A stretch of 33,836 nucleotides of DNA, taken from NCBI GenBank assembly GCA_046260445.1, contig JBHEPF010000030.1:1-33836 (forward strand), given 5' to 3'. The notes below the pieces were generated by a model that made no database searches, was not told the DNA's origin, and saw nothing but the letters and a program-made list of their open reading frames with translations. The DNA is from F2B08 sp046260445. Its GTDB lineage: Bacteria > Actinomycetota > Actinomycetes > Actinomycetales > Dermatophilaceae. Below are positions 6,367-13,629 of the stretch, one piece after another (position 1 is the stretch's first letter; every line of letters begins with the position of its first letter). Both the position numbers and the translations under genes were made by a program.

Positions 6367-6864
6367 GTGACCACGACGCAGATCTCCGCCCCCCGCCGCG
6401 GCCGCCGCCTCCTCGCTGGACTCAGCGCCCTCACCCTGGCCGCCGCGCTGTCCGGGTGCGCAACCTTCTCGCCGATGGCGACACAGATCGCCTACAACCC
6501 CGGCGACGGTGTCGCCGTGAGTCTGGGCGACGTGGAGGTCCGCGATCTCATCATCATCGGCACCGCCCAGGGCGAGCCCGCAACCGTGTCCGCATATGTG
6601 GTCAACAGGTCCGACGACGACGTCACCATCAACATCTCCAGCGAGGGCAACGCTCCCGCATCTCTGGACGTCCCTGCCAACTCCGCGATCCAGGCCTCGC
6701 CCGTGGGCGAGGAGGGGCTGACCCTCGAGAGTCTTCCTGTGCAGCTGGGCGCGAACGTGCCGCTCCAGTTCCAGGTCGACGGCAACGCGCCCGCCCAGGT
6801 CGACGTGCCCAGCGTCTCGGCGAGCACGCCGATGTACAGCGACCTCGCCCCGAGCGGCGGCTGA
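6367..6864 (+). CDS. LpqE-like lipoprotein
   Basis: About 165 residues. The N-terminus carries a twin-arginine-like basic stretch (RRGRR, residues 10-14), a hydrophobic segment and a lipobox LSGC with Cys31, so it should be exported and lipid-anchored outside the membrane. The mature part is a strand-rich domain (VSLGDVEVRDLIIIG, VSAYVVNRSDDDVTINIS, LPVQLGANVPLQFQVDG) resembling the PCuAC/DUF461-type beta-sandwich. However, I see no Met/His copper-binding motif. It is divergent from carD, as lpqE is in M. tuberculosis, which supports the name. Function is unknown. Confidence 0.85.
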   Translation: MTTTQISAPRRGRRLLAGLSALTLAAALSGCATFSPMATQIAYNPGDGVAVSLGDVEVRDLIIIGTAQGEPATVSAYVVNRSDDDVTINISSEGNAPASLDVPANSAIQASPVGEEGLTLESLPVQLGANVPLQFQVDGNAPAQVDVPSVSASTPMYSDLAPSGG

Positions 6865-6888
6865 CCCTCGCGCTCACGCCGCAAGGTG

Positions 6889-6907
6889 GCGCCTCGAGAT
6901 GAGGCGC
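6889..6907. terminator. bidirectional hairpin between the convergent lipoprotein and regX3 genes
   Basis: GCGCCTC (6889-6895), loop GAGAT, GAGGCGC (6901-6907): a perfect 7-bp stem in the 47-nt gap between two convergent stop codons. It has no T-tract on either side. Confidence 0.6.
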
Positions 6908-6911
6908 TCGG

Positions 6912-7616
6912 TTAGGCCGGCGTCGCCGGCTGGTGGTCGGCCTCGAACTTGTAGCCCAGTCCGCGCACCGTGATGATGTGCCGCGGGCTCGCAGGGTCGT
7001 ACTCCACCTTGGCGCGGAGTCGCTTGATGTGGACGTCGAGGGTCTTGGTGTCCCCGACGTAGTCGCTGCCCCAGATACGGTCGATGAGCTGCCCACGGGT
7101 CAGCACCCTCCCCGAGTTGCGCAACAGGAGCTCGAGCAGCTCGAACTCCTTGAGGGGGAGGCTGACCGACTCCCCCGCCACCGTGACGACGTGCCGCTCG
7201 ATGTCCATCCGCACCGGTCCGGCCTCGATCGTCGCCGGCAGCAGCTCCTCCGGCTCGGCCAGCCGACGCAGCACGGCCTTGATCCGAGCGAGCAGCTCTC
7301 TGGAGCTGTACGGCTTCGTGACGTAGTCGTCCGCGCCGAGCTCGAGGCCGACGACCTTGTCGATCTCGCTGTCCTTGGCGGTCAGCATGATGATCGGGAC
7401 GTGTGAGCGCGCCCGCAGTGCGCGGCACACGTCGATGCCCGACATCCCTGGGAGCATGAGGTCGAGGAGAACGAGGTCGGCGCCGTCGGCCTCGAACTGC
7501 GCCACGGCGTCCGGACCGGTCTCTGCGGTGACGACGACGTATCCCTCCTTGGCCAGCAGGTAGGAGAGCGGCTCGGAGTAGGACGCCTCGTCCTCGACGA
7601 GGAGGATGCGGGTCAT
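6912..7616 (-). CDS. regX3: OmpR-family response regulator RegX3
   Basis: 234 residues. The receiver domain (1-120) has the acidic pair Glu8-Asp9, phospho-acceptor Asp52 (LLDLMLPG), Thr in MLTAKD and Lys in DDYVTKPYS. The C-terminal winged helix (130-227) has LPLKEFELLELLLRNSGRVLTR, WGSDYVGDTKTLDVHIKRLRAK and GLGYKFE. It is coupled to its kinase gene by an ATGA overlap at 7613-7616, which fixes the start; the longer open frame to 7805 is inside the kinase. SenX3-RegX3 controls the response to phosphate limitation in mycobacteria. PHO-type repeats before phoU and pstS are its likely targets here. Confidence 0.93.
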   Translation of the reverse strand: MTRILLVEDEASYSEPLSYLLAKEGYVVVTAETGPDAVAQFEADGADLVLLDLMLPGMSGIDVCRALRARSHVPIIMLTAKDSEIDKVVGLELGADDYVTKPYSSRELLARIKAVLRRLAEPEELLPATIEAGPVRMDIERHVVTVAGESVSLPLKEFELLELLLRNSGRVLTRGQLIDRIWGSDYVGDTKTLDVHIKRLRAKVEYDPASPRHIITVRGLGYKFEADHQPATPA

Positions 7617-8899
7617 GCGCTGGGGACTCCTTGGCGTGGGGCGATCTGACGGGTGTGGTTGTCGCGCTCGACAGCAGTGGCCCCCGAGGGCGCGAAGGGA
7701 TCGGGCGTCGCGCCCACCTGGTGCGCTGCGGGCTCTGGCGCATCGGCCTCGAGCCGGAGCGGCAGCCGGATGGTGAAGGTCGAACCCTTGCCCTCCTGGC
7801 TCCACACGGACACCGTGCCGCCGTGGATGGCGCAGACATGCTTGACGATCGACAGGCCCAGGCCCGTCCCGCCGGTGGCTCTGGAGCGGGCCGGGTCGAT
7901 CCGGTAGAAGCGCTCGAAGATCCGGTCCTGCTCGGCGGGCGGGATGCCGCTCCCGTGGTCGGCGACGACGATCTCGACGGTCTCGCCGCGCCGGTGAGCG
8001 CGGATGGCGACCCGCGTCGCGGGGTCGGAGTAGTTGACGGCGTTGAGGACGAGGTTGCGGACCGCGGTGACGAGGAGGTCCTCGTCACCGAAGGTCGTCA
8101 GTCCCGTCCCGACGACCGCGTCCAGCGCGATGCCCTTGGCCTCGGCGGGAACGGAGAGTGAGTCGACGGCCTCCCGGACCACGGCGGCCACGTCGACCGG
8201 CGCCGGCTCATGGAGCGAGTCGGCGACCTGTAGCCGCGTGAGGTCGACGATGTCGGTCACGAGGCGGCTCAGCCGACGGGCCTCCAGCTGCATCCGAGAG
8301 GCGAAGCGCTCGACGGCCGCAGGATCGTCCTTGGCGTCGAGCACCGCCTCGGCGAGGAGGGAGAGTCCGCCGACCGGAGTCTTGAGCTCGTGGCTGACAT
8401 TGGCGACGAAGTCGCGGCGGACCTTCTCCACGCGCTGCTCGTAGGTCTTGTCCTGGACGAGCACGAGGATGTGCTGCTCCCCGAGCGGCGCCACCCGGAC
8501 CCCCATGACGAGTCGGTCGGCGACCGACTCTGTGGGCCGGTCCAGCGACCCCCGCCCGATGAGGAGGACCTCCTCGCGGATCATCTGGTCCTCGCGGACC
8601 AGTCGGACCAGGCGGCGGATGTCCTCGTGGACCAGGCCGTTGCGACGGACCAATCCGTATGCGTTGGCCGAGGGCGATGCAGAGACGACCACGTCGGAGA
8701 CGTCCACGACGATCGCCGTCGAGGCCAGGACGCCGAGGACGTCGCTCACTCCGGCCGGCAGGGCGGAGCCGGACAGCTCGCCGGCCGACGGTCCACCGTG
8801 GCCCTCGCCCGTGGTGACCCGACGGTGCAGCAGGAGCCACATCACCGCGGCGGTGATGACAGCACCCGCGAGAGCACCGAGCAGGACGTGGACGGTCAC
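7613..8899 (-). CDS. senX3: sensor histidine kinase SenX3
   Basis: 428 residues. One membrane segment (5-24) is followed by a PAS-like domain (about 55-155, from VLGVLASTAIVVDVSD). Next come a HisKA dimerisation helix with phospho-accepting His170 (NVSHELKTP) and an HATPase_c domain with the N box NLVLNAVNYSD, G1 VADHGSGIPP, F box ERFYRID and G2 GGTGLGLSIV. A low-complexity tail of about 35 residues follows. A single membrane helix plus cytoplasmic PAS is the SenX3 layout, different from typical PhoR kinases with a large external domain. Start GTG 8899 lies 6 nt after TACCCT, with no spaced ribosome site. Confidence 0.92.
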   Translation of the reverse strand: MTVHVLLGALAGAVITAAVMWLLLHRRVTTGEGHGGPSAGELSGSALPAGVSDVLGVLASTAIVVDVSDVVVSASPSANAYGLVRRNGLVHEDIRRLVRLVREDQMIREEVLLIGRGSLDRPTESVADRLVMGVRVAPLGEQHILVLVQDKTYEQRVEKVRRDFVANVSHELKTPVGGLSLLAEAVLDAKDDPAAVERFASRMQLEARRLSRLVTDIVDLTRLQVADSLHEPAPVDVAAVVREAVDSLSVPAEAKGIALDAVVGTGLTTFGDEDLLVTAVRNLVLNAVNYSDPATRVAIRAHRRGETVEIVVADHGSGIPPAEQDRIFERFYRIDPARSRATGGTGLGLSIVKHVCAIHGGTVSVWSQEGKGSTFTIRLPLRLEADAPEPAAHQVGATPDPFAPSGATAVERDNHTRQIAPRQGVPSA

Positions 8900-8905
8900 C
8901 CCCCT

Positions 8906-8911
8906 AGGGTA
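8906..8911 (-). promoter_or_regulatory. -10 element of senX3
   Basis: TACCCT on the minus strand, then AGGGGG, then GTG 8899. The purine run directly abuts the start codon, too close for a ribosome site, so a leaderless start is likely. Confidence 0.5.
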
Positions 8912-8971
8912 CGCAGCGGTGGGACCGGCTCCCCGTTGCGAAGACCGCCGCTCGCAAGGTGTCCCCCAAGT

Positions 8972-9004
8972 GTTCACCTCGGTTCCCTTCCGTGTTCACG
9001 TGCG
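8972..9004 (+). promoter_or_regulatory. three-unit PHO box between senX3 and phoU
   Basis: Units at exact 11-nt spacing: GTTCACCTCGG (8972), TTCCCTTCCGT (8983), GTTCACGTGCG (8994). Outer units match the GTTCACC consensus of actinobacterial PhoP/RegX3 direct repeats; the middle one is degenerate. Orientation points to phoU, but the site is also upstream of senX3, so autoregulation is possible. Confidence 0.75.
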
Positions 9005-9042
9005 GATGGCACCGTGCGGTCGGCGCGTGTTTATCTGCGCGC

Positions 9043-9078
9043 GGTCGCTGCCACCCAACTAGGTTGGAGACAGCGACC
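9043..9078 (+). promoter_or_regulatory. 36-nt nested palindrome upstream of phoU
   Basis: GGTCGCTG (9043-9050) pairs with CAGCGACC (9071-9078), and inside it CCAAC pairs with GTTGG around TAG. A -10-like TAGGTT (9060-9065) lies at the centre. In RNA from the PHO-box promoter this would form a strong hairpin about 90 nt before the phoU start; as DNA it could be an operator over a second promoter. Confidence 0.5.
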
Positions 9079-9166
9079 CGAGGACCAGCGCCTGCCAGGT
9101 GCGAACCGACGACCGACCCGAACAGCTCAGACTCAGCCCAGCGACACATACCGAAGGACGCCCGTC

Positions 9167-9865
9167 ATGCGTGACGCATTCCACGAGGACCTTGACCGGC
9201 TCTCCGACCAGCTGGTCGAGATGACCCGGCTCGCCAGCTCGGCGATGTCCCGAGCCACGACCGCCCTACTCGATGCCGACATCACCCTTGCCGAGTCCGT
9301 CATCGAGTCCGACGACCAGATCGACGCGCTCCGTGAGGAGCTCGACATGCGCGCGATCGATTTGCTCGCGCGTCAGCAGCCGGTCGCGACCGATCTGCGC
9401 ATCGTCGTCACAGCGATGCGGATGAGCTCCGACATCGAGCGGATGGGCGACCTCGCCCGGCACGTGGCGAAGGTGGCCCGGCTCCGCTTTCCCCGCTCGG
9501 CTGTGCCGGCCGACCTGCGCGCAACCATCCTGCAGATGGGTCAGGTGGCCGAGCGCATCGTCGAGAAAGCGGGCTCGATCATCGCCGGCAAGGACGCAGC
9601 GGCCGCCCTCACCCTCGAGAAGGACGACGACGCGATGGACGACCTCCACCGCGAGCTGTTCACCCATCTCGCCGATGACCGCTGGTCACACGGCACCGAG
9701 GCTGCGGTCGACATCACCCTCATCGGCCGCTACTACGAGCGGTTCGCCGACCACGCCGTCTCCGTCGCCCGCCGCGTTGTCTTCCTCGTCACCGGCGAGT
9801 GGGAGCCGGAGGGTCTCACCGACCACGAGGAGTCCGAGGACGCCTGGTCCGACCACATCCCGTGA
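9167..9865 (+). CDS. phoU: phosphate signalling protein PhoU
   Basis: 232 residues, all helical, with the two repeated PhoU three-helix units. Unit one contains ATTALLDADITLAESVIESDDQIDALREELD and the RQQPVATDLRIVVTAMRMSSDIERMGDLA metal-cluster signature. Unit two repeats it as VDITLIGRYYERFADHAVSVARR. PhoU couples the Pst transporter to the kinase and represses phosphate-starvation genes when phosphate is plentiful. ATG 9167 has GAAGGA about 8 nt upstream. It is divergent from senX3, with a PHO box in between, so its level should follow phosphate supply. It is convergent with gpmA, with only 12 nt between stops. Confidence 0.95.
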   Translation: MRDAFHEDLDRLSDQLVEMTRLASSAMSRATTALLDADITLAESVIESDDQIDALREELDMRAIDLLARQQPVATDLRIVVTAMRMSSDIERMGDLARHVAKVARLRFPRSAVPADLRATILQMGQVAERIVEKAGSIIAGKDAAAALTLEKDDDAMDDLHRELFTHLADDRWSHGTEAAVDITLIGRYYERFADHAVSVARRVVFLVTGEWEPEGLTDHEESEDAWSDHIP

Positions 9866-9877
9866 TGGTTGGCCTGA

Positions 9878-10618
9878 CTACTTGCCTTGGTTCGCCACAG
9901 CGTCAGCGGCCTCGGCTGCGGCCTCGGGGTCGAGGTAGCGAGCAGGCTCGGTCGGCATGAAGTCCTCGCCGAGCGTGTAGACGAGTGGCATGCCGGTCGG
10001 GATGTTGAGCCCGGCGATGTCCTCGTCGCTGATCCCGTCGAGGTGCTTGACGAGGGCCCGCAGGCTGTTGCCGTGGGCGGTCACGAGGACCACGCGTCCG
10101 GCCCGCAGGTCGTCCTGGATCGGTCCCTCCCAGTACGGCATCATCCGGATGATGACGTCCTTGAGGCACTCCGTCCGAGGGACCTCGATGCCGGCGTAGC
10201 GTGGGTCGCCGGCCTGCGAGAACTCACTGTCCGAGTCGATCGGCGGCGGGGGGGTGTCGAAGCTGCGACGCCAGAGCATGAACTGCTCGTCGCCGTACTT
10301 GTCCCTGGTCGCCGCCTTGTCGAGCCCCTGGAGGGCGCCGTAGTGGCGCTCGTTGAGCCGCCAGTCCCGGCGCACCGGGATCCAGTGCCGGTCGCAGACG
10401 TCGAGGGAGATGTTGGCGGTCGTGATGGCGCGGCGCAGCACCGAGGTGTGCACGATGTCCGGCAGGAGTCCCGCCTCGGCGAGCAGCTCACCACCGCGCA
10501 CCGCCTCGGCACGACCGGCCTCGATGAGGTCCACGTCGACCCAGCCGGTGAAGAGGTTCTTGTCGTTCCAGTCGGAACGTCCGTGACGGAGGAGGATGAG
10601 GGTGTAGGGCGCGCTCAT
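9878..10618 (-). CDS. gpmA: 2,3-bisphosphoglycerate-dependent phosphoglycerate mutase
   Basis: 246 residues. The phosphohistidine motif LLRHGRSDWN has His12. It also has WRLNERHYGALQGLDK, the PGAM-specific segment YWEGPIQDDLRAGRVVLVTAHGNSLR with the second catalytic histidine, and a C-terminal tail rich in Ala. It interconverts 3- and 2-phosphoglycerate in glycolysis. Position beside senX3-regX3 is like mycobacterial gpm1. ATG 10618 lies 6 nt after TAGGCT (10630-10625), suggesting a leaderless transcript. Confidence 0.96.
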   Translation of the reverse strand: MSAPYTLILLRHGRSDWNDKNLFTGWVDVDLIEAGRAEAVRGGELLAEAGLLPDIVHTSVLRRAITTANISLDVCDRHWIPVRRDWRLNERHYGALQGLDKAATRDKYGDEQFMLWRRSFDTPPPPIDSDSEFSQAGDPRYAGIEVPRTECLKDVIIRMMPYWEGPIQDDLRAGRVVLVTAHGNSLRALVKHLDGISDEDIAGLNIPTGMPLVYTLGEDFMPTEPARYLDPEAAAEAADAVANQGK

Positions 10619-10624
10619 ACCCCG

Positions 10625-10630
10625 AGCCTA
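10625..10630 (-). promoter_or_regulatory. -10 element of gpmA
   Basis: TAGGCT on the minus strand followed by six bases (CGGGGT) and ATG 10618, a leaderless layout. Confidence 0.5.
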
Positions 10631-10666
10631 GCGACCCGTCCCCGCTGCTGAACCAGGGACTGCGAC

Positions 10667-11194
10667 TCAGCCGGGCAGCGCGCCGTCCGGGGCTGGGAGG
10701 CCGGTCTCCTCCTCGAGTAGGCGCCGGAATGCAGCGAGGTTGTGCAAGGACTCCCCCCGACTGATCCGCCACTGCCACTCCTTCTTCATCGAGGAGAGGA
10801 ATCCGAGCGCGAGGAGCTCGTTGAAGTGGCTGTCGGCGGCATCGAGGACCAAACCGAAGAGCGCATCGAGCGAATCCTCATCGACGGCCGACAGCGGCAG
10901 CCGAGCCACCACATACACGTCCCCGCTCGAGTCGATCGCATAGGCGGCTCCCGGGAGGCGGAGGTTCTTGCGGAGCAGGTAGCGATAGACCTGCTCGTGG
11001 TTCTCGTCCGGGTTGCGGACGACGAACGCGACGGCCGACAGGGCACTCTCACCGACGACGACCGAGGCGACGGTCTTGAGCTTCTTCTCCCCCGGCAGGT
11101 CCACGACGACCTCTCCGTCCCGCCCCCCCGGCTCATGGGTCAGCCCGGTCGCGTCGAGATAGGCGATGAGGGTGTCATGGACCGCACTCGTCAT
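10667..11194 (-). CDS. YbjN domain-containing protein
   Basis: 175 residues with the YbjN fold, related to type III secretion chaperone-like folds: an N-terminal helix, the strand-rich GEVVVDLPGEKKLKTVASVVVGESALSAVAFVVR, a helix VYRYLLRKNLRLPGAAYAID, strands DVYVVARLPLSAV and a C-terminal helix. It is soluble, with no catalytic motif. ATG 11194 has GGAG close upstream; the longer open frame covers the cupin gene. A YbjN protein also lies near gpm1-senX3 in mycobacteria. Its role is unknown; chaperone or stress functions have been proposed for the family. Confidence 0.85.
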   Translation of the reverse strand: MTSAVHDTLIAYLDATGLTHEPGGRDGEVVVDLPGEKKLKTVASVVVGESALSAVAFVVRNPDENHEQVYRYLLRKNLRLPGAAYAIDSSGDVYVVARLPLSAVDEDSLDALFGLVLDAADSHFNELLALGFLSSMKKEWQWRISRGESLHNLAAFRRLLEEETGLPAPDGALPG

Positions 11195-11217
11195 ACGCTC
11201 CAGCCTCTCACGCGTCG

Positions 11218-11254
11218 CGCCTCGATCCGGGTGTGGGCCGGCGGGATCGAGGCG
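11218..11254 (-). terminator. hairpin after the cupin gene
   Basis: CGCCTCGATCC (11218-11228) and GGATCGAGGCG (11244-11254) form a perfect 11-bp stem around a 15-nt loop. It starts about 20 nt after the cupin stop on the minus strand and precedes the YbjN gene. It has no U-tract. Confidence 0.6.
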
Positions 11255-11273
11255 ATCGGGAGTGCGAGGTCGG

Positions 11274-11633
11274 CTATCGGGAGTAGTCGTCCTCGAGCCG
11301 CTCGATGTCACTCTCGTCGAACTCTCCATAGGCCAGCTCGAGCACCCTGGCCGCGGCGGTGCCCGGGTTGCCCACGCGGTGCGTCGCGCCGAGCGGGATC
11401 CAGATCCGCTCTCCGGGCTCGGCGCGCCAGCTGCGATCACCGACCGTGATGTCCATCGGCCCGTCCAGCACGACCCAGTACTCACTGCGCCGGGCGTGCC
11501 GCTGCAGGGAGAGCCGGTGGCCGGGCTCGATGGTGATGACCTTGACCGTCGTGACCTCGTTGTGGCAGTACTGCTCGAAGCGACCCCACGGACGAACATC
11601 GGTCACGTGGCGGGTCGTCGCGTCGGCGTGCAT
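11274..11633 (-). CDS. cupin protein resembling the phosphomannose isomerase type II C-terminal domain
   Basis: 119 residues. The whole protein is one cupin barrel with the metal motif region LSLQRHARRSEYWVVLDG and a second motif WIPLGATHRVGNPG. The opening RPWGRFEQYCHNEVTTVKVITIEPGHR is characteristic of the C-terminal half of mannose-1-phosphate guanylyltransferase/isomerase proteins. Standing alone, it would have the isomerase-type domain without the nucleotidyltransferase. Substrate is unknown; sugar-phosphate isomerisation is a family-based guess. ATG 11633 has GAAGGA about 10 nt upstream. Confidence 0.85.
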   Translation of the reverse strand: MHADATTRHVTDVRPWGRFEQYCHNEVTTVKVITIEPGHRLSLQRHARRSEYWVVLDGPMDITVGDRSWRAEPGERIWIPLGATHRVGNPGTAAARVLELAYGEFDESDIERLEDDYSR

Positions 11634-11671
11634 GGGTCGGCGGGTCCTTCGTCAGGGGTGTGGTGCGGCCG

Positions 11672-11986
11672 TCACCAGGTGTCGCCGGTCGTGCTCCGGC
11701 CCCCACCGACGGACTGGAGCGCGGGCCGGACATCGGCGAGGTAGACGCCGGCGCCGAGAACGCCGAGGAGAGCGAAGAGGTTGAGAGGCCGGCCCAGGGT
11801 GAGGAACCCGAGCAGCATGGCCAGGCCGGTGACGAGGAGCCAGATCTGCTTGGTCCGCTTCCCCGCGCTGAGATAGGCCTCGGGACGGTGGCGGAGGGCG
11901 TCGACGAACGCGAAGACCTGCATCGCGAAGATCGCTATGGAGAGCACGAGGGCGATCGTTCCCTGAGCCGACCCGATGAGGTTCAT
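11672..11986 (-). CDS. DUF2516 family membrane protein
   Basis: 104 residues with three hydrophobic segments (about 9-28, 46-64 and 66-84). Between the first two is the conserved cytoplasmic segment FVDALRHRPEAYLSAGKRTKQIW, which marks the DUF2516 family. Such proteins are widespread in actinobacteria and have no known function; I recall one beside hbhA in M. tuberculosis. ATG 11986 lies 6 nt after TACCCT, so it is probably leaderless. Confidence 0.85.
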   Translation of the reverse strand: MNLIGSAQGTIALVLSIAIFAMQVFAFVDALRHRPEAYLSAGKRTKQIWLLVTGLAMLLGFLTLGRPLNLFALLGVLGAGVYLADVRPALQSVGGGRSTTGDTW

Positions 11987-11992
11987 GAGTCA

Positions 11993-11998
11993 AGGGTA
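11993..11998 (-). promoter_or_regulatory. -10 element of the DUF2516 gene
   Basis: TACCCT on the minus strand, six bases, then ATG 11986. Confidence 0.5.
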
Positions 11999-12020
11999 AC
12001 CGGGTGCTCGCGGTGCTCCC

Positions 12021-12446
12021 TCACGTCTCGAGGAGGATCGTCACCGGGCCGTCTCCGGTCAGCTCGACCTCCATCTCCGCACCGAACCGGCCGGACGCCA
12101 CCGTCAGGCCGCGCCCGCGCAGGCCGGCGGAGACCTGGTCCACGAGCGGTTCGGCGACCGCGCCGGGGGCCGCCGCGTTCCAGGTCGGGCGGCGGCCCTT
12201 GCGGGTGTCGGCGTAGAGCGTGAACTGGCTGACGACGAGCACCGGCGCGCCGAGGTCGGTCACGGACCTCTCGTCCCGCATGATGCGCAGCTCGGCGATC
12301 TTGCGGACGATGTGGTCGACCTGCTCGGGCCCGTCGTCGTGAGTGGCTCCGACGAGCGCGACGAGGCCGGGGCCCTCGATCTCCCCGACGGTCTCCCCGG
12401 CGACCCGCACCCGGGCCCGGGTGACCCGCTGGAGGACGGCGCGCAC
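12021..12446 (-). CDS. dtd: D-aminoacyl-tRNA deacylase
   Basis: 141 residues matching DTD. It opens MRAVLQRVTRARVRV and has the Gly-cisPro-region motif SQFTLYADTRKGRRPTW and the C-terminal GPVT motif (here GDGPVT rather than the usual NxGPVT). It removes D-amino acids mischarged on tRNA. The start is GTG 12446, 5 nt after a perfect AGGAGGT (12452-12458). This ribosome site overlaps the TAG stop of the asparaginase gene, so the two genes are probably coupled. The long open frame upstream is a shadow of asparaginase. Confidence 0.94.
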   Translation of the reverse strand: MRAVLQRVTRARVRVAGETVGEIEGPGLVALVGATHDDGPEQVDHIVRKIAELRIMRDERSVTDLGAPVLVVSQFTLYADTRKGRRPTWNAAAPGAVAEPLVDQVSAGLRGRGLTVASGRFGAEMEVELTGDGPVTILLET

Positions 12447-12456
12447 GGCATACCTC

Positions 12457-13470
12457 CTAGACGCCGACGGCGACGACCGCGCCGACCGGCTGCCCGTGGC
12501 CGAGGACGGGGACGTCCTCGAGGGTCTCGTATGCGGTGCTCGCCACCCCGAGCCTGCGCAGGGCGGCGGCCATGATGACCGGGCGGGCCCGTTGCGGACC
12601 ACCGCCGACTCCCCCGCCGCCCTCGGCCATCTTGAGGGCGACGGCCCGGCCGTCGGCGAGCGCTGCGGCGTAGACGCCCTCTGCGCCGTCCTTGGCGATG
12701 AGCCCGGGGGTGCCCGCGACGAGGGCGGTGACGTCGCGTCCGGTCCCACCGAGGTACTGCGGGTGGCTTCGGATCGCGGTTGCCACGCGCCCCTCGGGCA
12801 TGCCTTCGCCGGCTGTGGCGATCCGCGCGAACGCTCGGGCGAGCCCTGAGAGGGAGAAGGCCATGACGGGCGCGCCGCAGCCGTCGGTCGCGACCGCTGC
12901 GGGAGCCTCGTCCGCGAGGTCGGTGACGGTCTCGACGATGGCCCGCTGGAGCGGGTGGTCGCGCTGGAGGTAGGTGTCCGTGTCCCAGCCGTTGGCGACG
13001 CAGGTGGCGAGCATCCCCGCGTGCTTGCCCGAGCAGTTCTGTCCGAGTGAGGAGGCCGGTCGACCGACGCGGGTCCACGCGGCGTGCTCCTCCTCGTCGA
13101 TGGGGAACCCGGGTGTGTTCTGTAGGGAGTCGACCTCGAGCCCGGCGCCGGCCAGGATGCGCTCGACCCCGTCGAGGTGGTAGCGCTCACCGCTGTGGCT
13201 CGCGCAGACGAGGGCGAGCAGGTCGGGCGCGAGGTCGAGCCCGGCTCGCACCATCGCGACGGCCTGGAGCGGCTTGAGCGATGAGCGCGGGTAGGTGGGC
13301 GAGTCGATGCCGCCGTGCTGGAAGGCGACGGCTCCACTCGGCTGGAGGGCCACGAGGCTCGCGCGGTGGACCGACTCCACGAGATCGCCCCGGGTGTAGT
13401 GCGCCAGGATCGGGGCCTCGGTCAGGACAGGGCCGGGAACGAGCCGGGAGCCGTGGGTGCGGTCGGTCAT
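12457..13470 (-). CDS. asparaginase (L-asparaginase II type)
   Basis: 337 residues of the asparaginase II family (PF06089). Conserved segments are SLKPLQAVAMVRAGLDL, CASHSGERYHLDGVERIL, the NCSGKHAGML motif, ATDGCGAPVMAFSLSGLARAFARI and a Gly-rich stretch GGGGVGGG near the C-terminus. The enzyme hydrolyses asparagine to aspartate and ammonia. There is no signal peptide, so it is cytoplasmic. ATG 13470 follows a -10-like TACGCT by 8 nt, so the leader would be very short. It is followed closely by dtd. Confidence 0.92.
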   Translation of the reverse strand: MTDRTHGSRLVPGPVLTEAPILAHYTRGDLVESVHRASLVALQPSGAVAFQHGGIDSPTYPRSSLKPLQAVAMVRAGLDLAPDLLALVCASHSGERYHLDGVERILAGAGLEVDSLQNTPGFPIDEEEHAAWTRVGRPASSLGQNCSGKHAGMLATCVANGWDTDTYLQRDHPLQRAIVETVTDLADEAPAAVATDGCGAPVMAFSLSGLARAFARIATAGEGMPEGRVATAIRSHPQYLGGTGRDVTALVAGTPGLIAKDGAEGVYAAALADGRAVALKMAEGGGGVGGGPQRARPVIMAAALRRLGVASTAYETLEDVPVLGHGQPVGAVVAVGV

Positions 13471-13538
13471 GGCTCGCCAGCGTAGTCGGGCGCGGACGGC
13501 CGTCCTCATCGTGGCGCCGCCGGGCCCAGACGACAGCG

Positions 13539-13567
13539 GGCCCCGGCGGGGGTCTCCCGACGGGGCC
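13539..13567 (-). terminator. second hairpin downstream of the HbhA-like gene
   Basis: GGCCCCG (13539-13545) pairs with CGGGGCC (13561-13567); inside, CGGG pairs with CCCG. It is a GC-only nested stem 60-90 nt after the HbhA-like stop on the minus strand and ahead of the asparaginase promoter. Confidence 0.45.
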
Positions 13568-13582
13568 AGCTGGCTTGTGGAT

Positions 13583-13599
13583 GCGAGTGGGTCACTCGC
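13583..13599 (-). terminator. first hairpin downstream of the HbhA-like gene
   Basis: GCGAGTG (13583-13589), 3-nt loop, CACTCGC (13593-13599): a perfect 7-bp stem about 30 nt after the stop codon on the minus strand. It has no U-tract. Confidence 0.5.
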
Positions 13600-13629
13600 G
13601 GGTCGGCGCACCGTAGCGCGCCGCCTGGG

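Noticed and set aside
7084..7326. Plus-strand open frames inside regX3 and senX3, some over 100 codons.
   Set aside because: They are antisense to well-supported genes and have no domain or ribosome site.
12021..13337. A 438-codon open frame that would fuse dtd to a long N-terminal domain.
   Set aside because: The extension is a shadow of the asparaginase gene, and a perfect AGGAGGT marks the dtd start at 12446.
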